Below, in pieces: positions 44,204 to 55,401 of a stretch of DNA of 64,000 bases. Source of the stretch: Ctenosaura bakeri (Eukaryota > Chordata > Lepidosauria > Squamata > Iguanidae); the NCBI GenBank assembly GCA_948474755.1, contig CAOLHI010000563.1, positions 525,851 through 589,850 of the forward strand, written 5' to 3'. The translations under genes were made by a program, and so were the position numbers. How positions within the stretch are numbered: position 1 is the stretch's first letter; each line of letters opens with the position of its first letter. The notes below the pieces were generated by a model, which made no database searches, was not told the origin of the DNA, and worked only from the letters and a program-made list of their open reading frames with translations.

Positions 44204-46150
44204 ATCATAGAATCATAGAATCATAGAAATTCAGAGTTGGAAGAGACCACACAGACCATCCAGTCCAACCCCCTTCCATGCAGGAACACCCTCAAATCAA
44301 TCCCGACAGATGGCCATCAAGCCTCTGCTTAAAAACCTCCAAGGAAGGAGACTCCACTACACTCCGAGGCAGCAGATTCCACTGCCGGACAGCCCTGACT
44401 GTCAGGAAGTTCTTCCTGAGGTTCAGGTGGAATCTCCTTTCCTGCAGCTTGAATCCATTGCTCCTTGTCCTGGTCTCTGGAGCAGCAGAAAACAAGTCCC
44501 CTCCTTCCTCTATGTGGCATCCCTTCAAATATTTAAACATTGCTATCATGTCCCCTCTTAACCTCCTCTTCTGCAGACTAAACATACCCAGCTCTCTAAG
44601 TCTGTCCTTATAGGGCATGGCTTCCAGGCCTCTCACCATTTTGGTCGCCCTCCTCTGGACTTGCTCCAGCTTGTCAATATCCTTCTTGAATTGGGGTGCC
44701 CAGAACTGGACACAGTATTCAAGATGGGGTCTAACCAAAGCAGAGTAGAGGGGTACCAGTACCTCCCTCGATCTAGACACCATACTCCTATTGATGCAGC
44801 CAAGAATTGCATTGGCTTTCTTGGCTGCTACATCACACTGCTGACTCATGTTCAGCTTGTGGTCTATGAAGACTCCTAGATCCCTTTCACACGTACTGCT
44901 ATCCAGCCACGTGTCCCCCATCCTATATTTGTGGATTCCATTATTTCTGCCTAAGTGTAGGACCTTACATTTCTCTCTGTTGAATTTCATTTTGTTCGCC
45001 CTGGCCCAGCTCTCCAATCTATCCAGGTCATTTTGAATTTTGATCCTGTCCTCTGGCGTATTAGCAACCCCTCCCAATTTGGTGTCATCTGCAAATTTGA
45101 TCAGCATGCCCTCTATTCCTTCATCCAAGTCATTGATAAAAATATTGAACAGCACTGGGCCCAGGACAGAACCCTGTGGCACCCCGCTAGTCACTTCTCT
45201 CCAGGACGAAAAGCAGCCATTCGTGATCACCCTTTGGGTTCGGTCGGTCAACCAATTACAAATCCAGCTAACAGTAGCCCTGTCCAGCCCACATTTTACT
45301 AGCTTCGTTGCAAGAATGTCATGGGGAACTTTGTCAAAGGCCTTACTGAAATCGAGATATGCTACATCCACAGCACTCCCTTCATCTATCAAGCTAGTAA
45401 CTCTATCATAAAAAGAGATAAGATTAGTCTGGCATGACTTATTTTTGAGAAATCCATGTTGACTTCTCGTGATTACCGCGTTGCTTTCTAAATGATTAGA
45501 AACTGACTGCTTAATGATCTGCTCCAGGATCTTTCCGGGTACTGATGTCAGGCTGACTGGGCGATAATTATTTGGGTCCTCTTTTTTTCCCTTCTTGAAG
45601 ATGGGGATAACATTTGCTCTCCTCCAATCTGCTGGAACTTCTCCTGTCCTCCAAGATTTCTCAAAAATTATAGCAAGCGGTTCCGAAATGACCTCTGCTA
45701 GCTCTTTTAATATCCTAGGATGCAATTCATCTGGCCCAGGAGACTTGAATTCATCCAATGCGGCCAGGTATTCCTGTACCACCTCTCTACTTATTATGTG
45801 CCTCATTTCCTCTGCTTCCTCCCCTGCTCCCCAACCGCCAGGTTGAGTGCTTGTATCCTTCTGGGAAAATACGGAGGCAAAGAAGGTGTTAAGTAGTTCT
45901 GCCTTTTCTCTTCCCCCTGTGAGTAATTCGCCATCTTCTCTGCGTAGCGACCCTACTGTCTCCTTCTTTTTCCTTTTGCTGTGGACATATTTAAAAAAAC
46001 CCTTTTTATTGTTTTTAATGTCTCTGGCCAGCCTAAGCTCATTCTGTGCTTTAGCCTTTCTGACTTCCTCCCTACATCTCCTAGCTACTTGCTTAAAGTC
46101 TTCTTTGGTGGTTTCCCCCTTCTTCCATTTCCTATACATGTTTCTCACCG
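44204..46150 (-). mobile_element. CR1 LINE, young 5'-truncated copy with open reverse transcriptase frame
   Basis: The 3' end is at left (repeated TCATAGAATCATAGAA from 44204). The homologous part ends near 46150, where the reading frame runs on into unrelated sequence. The absence of stops or frameshifts through more than 600 codons of RT and C-terminal sequence makes it the youngest LINE in the window. ORF1 and the ORF2 endonuclease are missing, so the copy cannot move by itself. Confidence 0.95.
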
Positions 46151-46319
46151 ATATGACCGATATGGCAAGACACTCAGTGAAAAGCAAAGATGGGCAACGT
46201 ATTCCACCGTGCAGATCTGTGAGCTCATTTAGGGTCCTTTTCCACATTGGTGCCACCTCAGAGGACACATTGCTATATCTCCATATGTTTCCACGGCCAT
46301 AAGGAGGAAATCTGAGCAT
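44292..46319 (-). CDS. CR1 ORF2 reverse transcriptase fragment, open frame (675 codons)
   Basis: This is the reverse transcriptase half of a CR1 non-LTR retrotransposon ORF2, which copies element RNA at a nicked target. Residues 1-57 come from flanking DNA and match nothing. From about residue 58 the CR1 pattern starts ([26 protein letters not shown]), with [13 protein letters not shown] further on. RT motifs follow: [28 protein letters not shown] with catalytic D323, [15 protein letters not shown] from S378, and FADD at 409-412 with both catalytic aspartates. The C-terminal tail ([17 protein letters not shown], then [17 protein letters not shown]) is complete to the TGA at 44292. The AP-endonuclease domain is absent. 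The start codon at 46319 is not the family's. The frame is probably never translated, but it is uninterrupted and makes a good reference for the dead copies in the window. Confidence 0.9.
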   Translation of the reverse strand: MLRFPPYGRGNIWRYSNVSSEVAPMWKRTLNELTDLHGGIRCPSLLFTECLAISVISVRNMYRKWKKGETTKEDFKQVARRCREEVRKAKAQNELRLARDIKNNKKGFFKYVHSKRKKKETVGSLRREDGELLTGGREKAELLNTFFASVFSQKDTSTQPGGWGAGEEAEEMRHIISREVVQEYLAALDEFKSPGPDELHPRILKELAEVISEPLAIIFEKSWRTGEVPADWRRANVIPIFKKGKKEDPNNYRPVSLTSVPGKILEQIIKQSVSNHLESNAVITRSQHGFLKNKSCQTNLISFYDRVTSLIDEGSAVDVAYLDFSKAFDKVPHDILATKLVKCGLDRATVSWICNWLTDRTQRVITNGCFSSWREVTSGVPQGSVLGPVLFNIFINDLDEGIEGMLIKFADDTKLGGVANTPEDRIKIQNDLDRLESWARANKMKFNREKCKVLHLGRNNGIHKYRMGDTWLDSSTCERDLGVFIDHKLNMSQQCDVAAKKANAILGCINRSMVSRSREVLVPLYSALVRPHLEYCVQFWAPQFKKDIDKLEQVQRRATKMVRGLEAMPYKDRLRELGMFSLQKRRLRGDMIAMFKYLKGCHIEEGGDLFSAAPETRTRSNGFKLQERRFHLNLRKNFLTVRAVRQWNLLPRSVVESPSLEVFKQRLDGHLSGLI

Positions 46320-47134
46320 GAACTATGGTTCCATGACATGTATTTGAATGGAAAGACCCAGAAGGGTGATGGGAGGCATGTGACAGCTTCTTTGAATGAA
46401 TGAATGAAAATGCAAAAGTTGTTGGGGTTTTTTTTATAATTGTTAAGAGCTGCCAATTATACTTAATTAGCATAGCAATATGTTAATAGTCCCAGCACAG
46501 ATGAGGAAACATTGATGGTTGTTTGGTTGCTATTGGGTTTTTCTTTTCTGTAAAAGTGTCATTAAAGGGTTCCAATTAGTGGTCTTAGATAGAACAGTGT
46601 GAGAAGAACAAGAGTAGCCATCAGCGCTTGATGCCACTTGGTTCAGTCATGAGGGACCTTTAGTGATAGTCAAGGAAAAGGGACATAGTTGTGTGGAAAA
46701 GTCCAAGTGAAGGAAAAGAAACCCTTCTATTTTCATTATAGTTAACATTTTAATATATACTTACATTTCATTTTTTTTTCACCTAACAGAGTTTGTAAAG
46801 TGAGATACATTGGGCAGCCATGAAGAATGGCTGTGAATTATCGCTAAATGTCTCTCAACCCTATCTAATGTCTAAAATAAACACACCCAAACTTGCATAT
46901 TGGATGTTCTAAACTACAGTGAATGCTTAATAGATGCTTCCTTGAAGGAAGGGCTTGCACCCAGTGTATTGAAAGAGGTGATAAAATGGCCCTGCTAGAG
47001 GAAAAGGAAGAGAAGGCAGGGTTGTTCAGGACTAAATAAATATGGTTCTATTTCAAAGCCCCCCCCCCGTTTTTTTTTCCTGGGGAAATGAGTGGTGTTG
47101 TTGCAACTGAAGAGATTTCTGGACAAAATTCAAT
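46320..47134. other. No recognised gene or repeat
   Basis: A TGAATGAATGAATG run lies near 46394 and poly-C/poly-T near 47060-47080. Nothing else assigned. Confidence 0.3.
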
Positions 47135-48074
47135 TGTAATGCCCCTAGTACCCCTAAAAACCATGTCCTGAGAATCCTAATTATTTTATATCAAACATAG
47201 TGAGCCATAGATATATACCGGACGGACACGTAGGCAGGAGAGCTCTGTTTTCTGTCATACATCCTGAGGTTATCTGGCAAATGGCTCAACGGACACTTGA
47301 ATGGATTTTCAGCAGTGATCAGGAAGACAATTACTCTCTGAGTAAATAAACAATGCAAAACAGCCTGGGATTTGACTCCTTGAGGCATGCATCTCTGGAG
47401 AGATACTGATCTTGCAGGAAACTACAAGAATGTTTGGCTGTATTTTCTTTGAACTACAAAGCTGAAATCTATCTTAATAAAAAGATGCAACCATCTGGTT
47501 TCACAGGACATATAACTAGGCACATTTTCTGTTTCTTTTTGGAGTTTTTGGAGTTATCTGGAGAGGTTGGTTTTGGAGTTTTGAGAGCTTAGAGTGAGGA
47601 GTTCTCTCAGACCTGCAACCATGAAGCTGGTAAACTCCCCTCAGCCCCTAAAGGTGCCAGCTGAAGACTTCTGGATTGGTATAGTATAGTATTAAATCAA
47701 ACCCTTTATGTCTCTCTCTCTCTCTCTTAATTTTCACCTGGTTTCTAACTTTCTATAGTCTTGTATGCTTGCTGGAGTGTGTGAAGCTGAGTGATTGTAT
47801 GAACTTTAACTTTCTATAGTCTTGTATGCTTGTTGTAGTGTGTGAAGCTGAGTGATTGTAGGGACTTTACATCTATGTCAATAAAATACTTACATTTAAA
47901 CAATTTGCGTGATTTGTGACTGGGCCTGACCCTGTAAACATTGAGTTAAAGATCCTAAATATCCTGTCCTCTTTGCATAGCTAAAGCAGTGCAGAGCTAA
48001 TTTTTCTCCACAAAAGACAATTTTGACAGCTTTTGGGAATCCTCTTAAAGGAGTCCTAAGCAAACAGGGTAACA
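47135..48074 (+). mobile_element. Solo LTR, ERV-like (940 bp), CAAT target duplication
   Basis: It begins TGTAATGCCCC and ends ACAGGGTAACA, with CAAT on both sides (47131-47134, 48075-48078). CAATAAAATAC near 47879 is the poly(A) signal. The 3' block is recognisable (GAGTTAAAGATCCTAAAT, CAGAGCTAATTTTTCTCC). A 61-bp segment from TAACTTTCTATAGTC is duplicated in tandem at 47746 and 47807. The 5' part differs from the other LTRs, so this is a separate subfamily. Confidence 0.85.
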
Positions 48075-48078
48075 CAAT

Positions 48079-48991
48079 GACCATTGGTGTCTCATAAATA
48101 TGAAAGCTCCCCTGTGGAAGAGGTTGAACATTTTAATGTTTATCCTGAAAGTCTACTTGCGGTTCAAAGTTGCAGAAATGGAGTTGCACTGTGGTAATTT
48201 TGCACATGCAGAGTCAGCATGGGTTGTACATTTGATGACGTATTTATCTGTGTGCATTTTGCCCAGTTGGTTCTGCATTCAGTTACACACTATAGTTATT
48301 GATCCATAACTCCATACAATATGCAAACCCAGCAATGTATATTGGACATTATTGAGACCAGGAGTGGACAAAATGTGATTTCATTTCCAAATGTATCATC
48401 CAAGGCTATTTTTAAAGCATCCAGGCTCTTGTGGTGCTTCTCAACATCCCTTGCTGGCAAAACAGATTCTTTTGGCCATAAACTCTTTTTATCCATCAGA
48501 TCAAACCTGGATATGACTTTCCAGTTATCTAGTTCTAGATTTTGGAAGGAGTGCTATTGATTTTATTCTTTCCCAGAGCAGCAAGAAAAGATCCCCACCT
48601 AGAAAAGATCACTTAGGCATACAGATTTTAAGATGCACCATTTGCTTTATGAAAAATGAAAAGAACGTATATAAAAACACAGATTTTCAAATCCATTTTT
48701 TTGTTGGTGGTTTGAGATGTAGTTCACACAAATGTGTATTTTTTTTTTAAAGTACACAAAATGTGAACCTTTGATACAGAGCATAAACTTGTGTACATTT
48801 GGGAAAGTGCATGCAGAAAAAAAAGGATTAAAAAAGGTAACTTTCAAGGTTTTCTTTTTTCCCCTTCCCAGATAGGAACAAATCTGAAATGCTGACAAAT
48901 TGTTATCATTCAGTTGAGCAGAAGAACTAAAACAAAATTCTCATACAAGAGTGCAGTCAAATGGGTAGGGCAAAGAAACAAGAGAATAAAA
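48079..48991. other. No recognised gene or repeat
   Basis: No repeat termini or family motifs. Poly-T and poly-A runs near 48731 and 48817. Confidence 0.3.
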
Positions 48992-49194
48992 GGGTCTTTC
49001 CACCCTACTCTGTTATAGCACTATTGTTCCGCTTTCAACATCCTATGAGATATCCTGGGGTTTGCAGGTTAGGGGGGACTCTTAGGATTCTCAGCCAGAG
49101 AGCTCTTTGACCTCAGGAAACTACAAACCTCAGAATTCCACAGGAGGTTGAAAGTGGAATCATAGCACTGTAACAGTGTACTGTGGAAAGGCTC
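48992..49194. mobile_element. Hairpin MITE, family 1
   Basis: Left GGGTCTTTCCACCCTACTC and right CAGTGTACTGTGGAAAGGC are inverted, with CGCTTTCAACATCCTATG and AGGTTGAAAGTGGAATC in the arms and CAGAGAGCTCTTTGACC in the centre. The target duplication is unclear. Confidence 0.85.
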
Positions 49195-49619
49195 TAGAAA
49201 ACAATTCCCACCCATCCTTTCTCCCACTAACCTGCCACTAAGCATCTAATCTCAAGTCGCATCCTTGGTTTGGAAGCAACTGCAAGTAAAATGGAATGGG
49301 ATTGGAGGACATCTCATTTCATCTCTTACAAAGATTCCCTATTTTTTCATGAAATCTATTAAATTTGGTTTCATCTTTCACTTCCATCTAAGATAATATA
49401 TGCAAATGAACATCCTAACAGCATGTATGAATCACCCTTCTCTCTGTCTCTCCCTCATTCTCTCTTTCTGTCTCATACTTCATTTTCGAAGTATGTTTTC
49501 CCCAGAGGGGGACTATGACCAGATTTCATTCTGTTATTTTCATAAATTAAAATTAAATGGAATGGTCATACAGCCTCTTCCTCTGGGATAGGCAGAAACA
49601 GCCTTCACATCTTGGTGGC

Positions 49620-49685
<66 letters not shown>

Positions 49686-50056
49686 CTTGACTAAATTAGC
49701 ATTGCTTAAGACGAGAGGCTGAGGCTACTGTGGAGTGAATTAATGTACATCTTTGTTGAATCAGAATCTTCAAGGGCTAAGCCCTAGACATGGGACTCTT
49801 CAGTGGATTGCAGCGGAGAGGTACTAATATTTGGGACAGAGATAGCATTTACTAGGCAAATGTAGTAATTCTTATGGTCTTCTGCTTATTTTCAAAGTTT
49901 TGTACATGAGAGATGAACTAATTCATTGCACACAGCTACTTCAGAATTAACTTTTGCCAGTTTTTTCTACCCTTATTAAAAACAGAATTGAAGATTGTAC
50001 ATCAGTTGAGATTCTACAAGATAATTTAGATCCTACATCATGCTTGCATAGTGCAA
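49195..50056. other. Unassigned, includes a (TA)n(GA)n microsatellite
   Basis: Aside from the microsatellite at 49619-49681 nothing was recognised. Confidence 0.3.
49619..49681. repeat. (TA)n(GA)n compound microsatellite
   Basis: About thirteen TA units pass directly into about eighteen GA units. Confidence 0.95.
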
Positions 50057-50452
50057 GGCCATTTCTACAGGACAATGTGCTTCTGCATCATTGTGTGGCA
50101 ATTCCGGGTCCGGGGGGAGCACATCAGCAATGCTTCCATACATACCTGCTTGCTCCCTGTAGAAGGGAGCACAATAGCTTCACCTCCTCCCTCCACAGTG
50201 CAGCTGGCCACTTGCCATTGCTGCATTGAGGCAGGAAGCATTGCAACTGCACTTCTGTGCCTTCTACACCACAGTAAGTATGGGAATGCCGCATGATTGG
50301 AGATGCCTAACGGATTTTTCGCGTTTTGCTAATACCGCTAATACCGTAACGGGATGGCAGTTGGATGGTGATGACATCATGTGGAAGCATGACCTGCCAA
50401 CTACTGCCGTGCTGTCACATGAGCAGCATAGCAACATTATGCAGAAAGGACC
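50057..50452. mobile_element. Harbinger-like element, family 6 (396 bp)
   Basis: Ends GGCCATTTCTACAGG and TATGCAGAAAGGACC; flanks CAA and TAA (imperfect 3-bp). The interior (GGTCCGGGGGGAGCAC, GTAACGGGATGGCAGTTGG, GTGATGACATCATG) is not shared with the other families. A GCTAATACC word is repeated near 50328. It is placed by its ends and size. Confidence 0.6.
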
Positions 50453-50674
50453 TAAATCTTCACTTAAATAGTTACACAGTGGTTGCACTACACCACCCTT
50501 TTACTGCTTACTAATAATACACAACTGATTATGCAGACAGATATTGTCCCATTAGATAATGGGATGTGCATAGTTTCTGCAATCAAGTGAATAAAGTGGT
50601 ACACTGAAGTCACTGACAAATGCCTATGCAGTGACCAAGAACATACAAACACATGACTGTAAAGCTCGTGCTGA

Positions 50675-50790
50675 GCCAGAGAGTAAGTCGATTGAATCAT
50701 CTGTTGAGTGGTAAGTCAACATGCAGATAAACTTAATTGATTCAATGACTCTACTGTAGTTGGGACTAACAATAAGATTTGGGCACATGT
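50675..50790. mobile_element. Palindromic repeat with TTAGTCC-type ends
   Basis: TCGATTGAATCATCTGTTGA on the left and TTGATTCAATGACTCTACTG then TAGTTGGGACTAACAAT on the right are inverted partners. Same family as 31203, 52555 and 60890. Confidence 0.55.
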
Positions 50791-51145
50791 GAATTTGTGC
50801 ATTCATGGAGGATGCATAGCCACTCATCAGTGCTTTCAGTGTACCACTTAGTTTTCTGGGACTGGGGAAATTCACAGATAGGCAGTTTGTCACCTAGTAT
50901 TGGTATCCAGCTGAAGGATGGTATAGCATTACTGCCACTTAATAATGTGTGTATATTTGAACCAATACAGGATCTCAGCTTAATGGTATTTCTGTGCAGA
51001 ATAATTCTCAGGAACACTTTATAACATACAAATGGCTTTTGTTGCACCGTCAGGTCCAATTTATAGAAAGCCTGTCCAACATTTTCTTGGCAAGATTTAT
51101 TCAGAAGAGACTTGTCATAGTCTTCAACTGAGGATTAAAAAGTAT
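50791..51145. other. No recognised gene or repeat
   Basis: No repeat end or coding signal beyond short frames. Confidence 0.3.
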
Positions 51146-51565
51146 GGCCCTTTCTGCAACTCACCTTTTCTTGGCGCTGGGGTGCACTGCTTGCTCGAGT
51201 AGCCTCCGGAGAGAGGCTCTCACTTCTGGGGTCCTTCAGCTCCGCACGAGCTTCCTGCTTGCATGACAGCCCTGCCTCTTCCTTTCGCAGTGCAGCCTGG
51301 GACTTTCCCAGGCTGCACTGGATAGGAAGCACGACTGACCTGGCTCCTGAGGCTCAGCATGCAAGGTAAGTGTGTGGGGGCCCCCGGAGCAATGCACGAC
51401 TGCGCACCATTTTTGGCTTCAAGCTGAAAATGAAAAAATGCATGAGTGGTCCCTGCCAGGCCCTGGAGCATCACACAAATGTGAGTGTGTCATGTGGAGC
51501 GCTCCTCACATGTGTGCAATGCTTGAGGGGCCCTTTTGCATCGAAAATGCCATGTGAAAAGGTTC
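51146..51565 (+). mobile_element. Harbinger-like element, family 2 (about 420 bp)
   Basis: Left end GGCCCTTTCTGCAACTC; the right end is degraded (CATGTGAAAAGGTTC). Interior words match 29769-30179 closely: GGCGCTGGGGTGCAC, GCAGTGCAGCCTGGGAC, GCGCACCATTTTTGGC, GCATCACACAAATGTGAGTG. No clean target duplication. Short frames inside are artefacts. Confidence 0.8.
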
Positions 51566-51574
51566 TTTACTTAT

Positions 51575-51642
51575 CACTGAGTGGATTGAACCCTGGTCTG
51601 TGAAGTCCCACTCCAACACTCAAACTACTGTGACATACTGGC
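51575..51642 (-). mobile_element. Sauria-type SINE, 5' fragment
   Basis: Reversed, it reads AGTAGTTTGAGTGTTGGAGT and ACCAGGGTTCAATCC (B box). The rest was probably replaced by the adjoining family-2 element at 51146-51565. Confidence 0.65.
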
Positions 51643-52554
51643 CCAACTTTTGAAAACTGGGAAAATACAGCACAGAATTCTTCCTTTCCCCCATACCTTG
51701 GAGAAATTTATGGAAGTTATTTGTCTTTACATGTCAGCACAAAACAGGCCGAGATTCACATCCCTCAACTGCAGTAATAACAGCCAGAATGCACATTGCA
51801 ATCTACAACAGGGTGGGAATTGTGTTGCTCTCCATATAACTCCCAGCATTCATCAGCTCTGGCTATTCTGGGGAGAGATGTTGGGAGGTGCCATATAACA
51901 ATATCTGGAGGCCACACAGTTTCCATCCATGATTTATGACATGGTCATCACAAAAATGTTGTCAGCATTCATCTCCTAACAGAGTAATTATTTACATTTT
52001 ATGGCATTTCCTTGCTAGTGTGAAAAGCTACAGAAGGCCATGGAATGAGACTATAGTTTAATGGCCAAACCCATATTTTCATCCAAAAGATCTTGGTTTC
52101 ATTTTCTGGCATCTCTGGGAAGGGCTAGCAAAGACTCCTGTCGTATCTTAAAACTTATTTATCTTAAAACCTCTGACTTTTGACATGAACTTTGTAGGAG
52201 GAGCTGGTGTTATTACAATAGGCTGTAGCTTACATGGATGTGTTTAAACAAAGATTTTTTTTTTTTTAAAGCAAGAAAACAGAAAAGGCCTTGTTGCCTA
52301 AGAACCAATGCATATGCAACTCTAATTTCTTTTCATGTCAGGACAAAACAGATGGAGATTTCACATCCCTCAACTGCAGTAATAACAGTAATAACTCTAG
52401 TTTCACAAATGTGAGCTGAATATAGATGTTTTGTTATGAAGTCAGTTGCACATGGAATACATGTGTATGTAACACACCAGCAAGATTCCAGTCATGTCCT
52501 TTCTACAGAAAAAAAAAAAAAAGAGCCTGACTTTGGGTGTCAAAATATAGGCTG
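51643..52554. other. No recognised gene; short direct repeat
   Basis: ACATCCCTCAACTGCAGTAA and TAACAG occur at about 51757 and again near 52364, with similar CATGTCAG...ACA words before them, so a short unnamed repeat is present twice. Poly-T near 52256 and poly-A near 52509. Confidence 0.35.
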
Positions 52555-52917
52555 TTGTCCTTATGGTTAGTCCCAATTAGAGTAGACCTATTGAATCATT
52601 TGTTGGATGACAAGTCAGGAACCAGCACAATGTAGTGGTCTGATTGTTGAACTTTGACTCTGGAGACCATGATTTCATTACCCTCTATGGAAACCAATTG
52701 GATGACCGTGAGCAAGTCACACTCTCTCAGCCTCAGAGGAAGGCAAAGGCAGACCCTCTAGGAACAAATCTTGCCAAGAAAACCCAATGAGAGATTTGCC
52801 TCGGGATCACTGTAAGTCAGAAACAACTTGAAGGTACATAGCAACAGAGTCAGGTGGGCTTAGCTGATTCAGTGGTTCTACTTTAGCTGGGGCTAATAAT
52901 GGGATTTGGGCCTCTTG
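52555..52917. mobile_element. Palindromic TTAGTCC repeat carrying a SINE
   Basis: The left arm GTTAGTCCCAATTAGAGTAG then ACCTATTGAATCA (52566-52598) mirrors the right arm TGATTCAGTGGTTCTAC then TTTAGCTGGGGCTAA (52865-52896). A complete SINE (52620-52847) sits in the loop. Element ends are approximate. Likely a small MITE of unknown superfamily. Confidence 0.6.
52620..52847 (+). mobile_element. Sauria-type SINE, full length, AGTCAGG target duplication
   Basis: AGTCAGG at 52613-52619 is repeated at 52848-52854. The head (CACAATGTAGTGGTCTGATT), the ATGGAAACCAATTGGATGAC segment, CTCTCAGCCTCAGAGGAAGG, CTTGCCAAGAAAACCC and the tail TAAGTCAGAAACAACTTGAA ending ATAGCAACAG are all present. This is the best SINE reference copy here. 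Confidence 0.9.
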
Positions 52918-53226
52918 TCTTCTTGCATTTGGTAAAGGTCTTGCATCACAGGTTATGACGCACAACTTTACAGTGATGGAGCTACATTGCTGACATTGTA
53001 TTCAACCATGCTTGTGAAGTTCAATGATGCTAAATGGAGCAGCATGGAAGATGTCCCATTGTGCAGGAGGAGTTTCAATTACTCCATGGGTTACATTGCA
53101 TATCGGGACATACAATGTATCAGGAAACATTGTATGACAGGATGCATTGTTCATTGGGACACATTGTACATCCATACAGCTGCACAATGGCCAATTATGC
53201 TAATGAAATGGTGCTGATGCTATACC
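52918..53226. other. Unassigned, with reiterated ACATTGT words
   Basis: GTTACATTGCATA, GGGACATACAATGTATCAGG, AACATTGTATGACAG and GACACATTGTACATCC recur within 130 bp (about 53090-53170). It could be a degraded inverted repeat; no ends were found. Confidence 0.3.
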
Positions 53227-53878
53227 TGTTACCCCAAAATCTAGGTGCCACAAATGCCACCTTGCAATGTCAATACCTCCTTGCAAAAGTGAAGAACTAA
53301 CGAGCTCAACATCAGGAGGCTACTGAGAGGGGGGCAACTTAGCAGAGACCCTTCTACCAATGGTTATGGGCTCCTGTAGGAAAAGAACCAGCCAGAGATT
53401 CAGATACAAACTAAAAATGTGTTTTATTGATGGGAATTCACTCATATATGCATACAAGATACAAACAGTCAAACATTCACGCAGGAGCTAACTGAAAGAG
53501 AAAAATTGTGACTCAAGAGGTTAAGGTATAATTATCAGTCCAGAGGATAAGTGAAAAAATTGCAATGTGGCTTGGCTTAGGTAGGACATAAGGACAGTCC
53601 TCATTCAGAAGCCAGACAGACAGAGTGATGCACAAACCTTTGAGAGACTGTACTAAGCAACCTGAAATCAGGGGTATTTGTAGTCAAAAAATAGCCTGTG
53701 GCCGTGAAAGATATGTGCAGTTCCAGCTGTGGAACAATGGGAGTTGCAGCACAGGGAATAGACTATCAACCCAGTAATGTTCACAGTGTTTGGATGACAA
53801 AGACATGATGGGTATTGTAATGGCTCTCTATTGTGGGTGTTATGAGGTAAGAGGAAGGAGTCCAGGTGCACAGGGGGT

Positions 53879-55289
53879 TCATTTTTGACTCCTCTTTGTC
53901 TTTTGCTTCTTATACTGAGACTGTTGCTAGGTCATGTCGCTTCTTTCTTTATAACATCTCTAAAATCCAACCCTTCCTCTCTCCTCTTCTGCCAGGACTT
54001 TAACCCATGCTCTCGTTATTTCTCATCTCGATTACTGTAATCTTTTCCTCACTGGTCTTCCTCGATTTCATCTTTCCCTTCTCGTCTCTGTTTTCCATTC
54101 TGCTGCTAAAATCATTTTCTTAGCTTGCTATTTTGGTCACATTACCCCTTTCCTGATTTCCCTTCGTTGATTACCTATCCCTTGTAGAATCTTTTTAAAG
54201 CTTCTTGTTCTGACTTTTAAGGTCTAACATAATTTAGCTCCTCCTTATCTTGTTGCTCTTATCTCTCCTCACCAGCCTGCTGGAAACCTATGCTTCGCAA
54301 ATACTTGCCTTCTTACCCAGCCTAGAGTCTCTTCCTCTTTAGCTCACTTACGTCCTCTTTCTCTTGCTACCCCTTATGTGTGGAATTGCCTTCTGGTGGC
54401 CTTGCAAACTGCCCTTCTCTTACTGTTTTTAAACCTAAACTGAAAAGTTTCTTGTTTACCGAAATCTTTGGAACATTGTGTCCAGGAGGGATGGGGATGC
54501 TGGGAGCTATGCAAAAATGCAATAGCACTTCCCTCCCAACCACTGAGCTCTGGCCAAAAAGGCTGTACCAGAGTCAAGTGTACAAACTAACCAAATATAG
54601 CAGAGATTGGTCACACAGCTTGGAGCGTGCCCAGCAGAGTTTAGTATTATCACCAATACACTGTAGGCAGGAAAACTCACCCACACCACTTGTTATCTTC
54701 CAACAAGGAGGCAGTTTATTCTTGAGTTACAATATATACATATTTACAAGAATCTCCAGAAGCCATTCCAGCATTCCACAGCTTGCTCTTTCTTGCAGAG
54801 CTTCCGGCATACATGTTCAGGCACCATGTGCACTTGTTGGCTAGCACTCAGCTACGTTTATACATAGGCTAGCTGATGCAATCCTGCCAACTTTTGCATT
54901 CTCCCCACACCTGATGCAACCTTTTCCCCTGGTTATTCATCAGCATGACTCAGCTAGAGTCACATGGCTTTTCACAGGTGCACTTAACAACTCACATCAC
55001 AAAGTATTTTCTTTGGACTACAGGTTTGGTCCAGTCTTTCCTCACACGTTGGACTAGTTCTATTGCTATTTAGATATTGTATTTTATTGGCATTATAGTA
55101 ATGTTTATTGCCATTATAGTAATGTTATGTTGTACTGGTTGTAATTCCATATACCCTGGATCCTTTTTGTTGTATCTTTTCATTTTATTATGTATTTATT
55201 TAGTGCAATTCTTGTATTTTATATTTGTAAAGCGCCATATACATGGATGGTGCTATATAAGTAAAAGATACTAATAATAATAATATCTG
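53879..55289 (+). mobile_element. L2-clade LINE, 5'-truncated, inserted in an LTR
   Basis: The plus strand resembles an L2 RT C-terminal region, frameshifted and with stops: FDSSLSF, ARSCRFFLYNISKIQPF (53900-53980), LDYCNLFLTGLPR-like (54030 on), then PYVWNCLLVAL and SLTVFKPKLKSFLFTEIFG (54420-54475). It resumes after an insertion (54473-55009) with a 3' untranslated end GCGCCATATACATGGATGGT, GCTATATAAGTAAAAGATAC and (AAT)n. Dead copy. Confidence 0.75.
54473..55009. mobile_element. Unclassified 537-bp insertion in the L2, 8-bp direct repeat
   Basis: TCTTTGGA stands at 54465-54472 and 55010-55017, with L2 sequence before and after. The ends ACATTGTGTCC and (reversed) AAATACTTTGTGATG are weakly inverted. 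It contains an inverted AATAAA-like CAGTTTATTCTTG near 54712. The 8-bp duplication would fit a hAT element; the repeat could also be chance. Confidence 0.4.
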
Positions 55290-55401
55290 TTAATCAGTGT
55301 CCTGATGGGCTTCTCACAATTGCATTCTCTGGGAAACTCCACCTTCTACTTTGAGCTTATTGTCCACAGGAACAGCAATTGTTTGCCTGACAAATGACTT
55401 A

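Noticed and set aside
8541..49681. CRISPR-like arrays
   Set aside because: All tandem arrays are simple microsatellites without unique spacers, and the genome is vertebrate.
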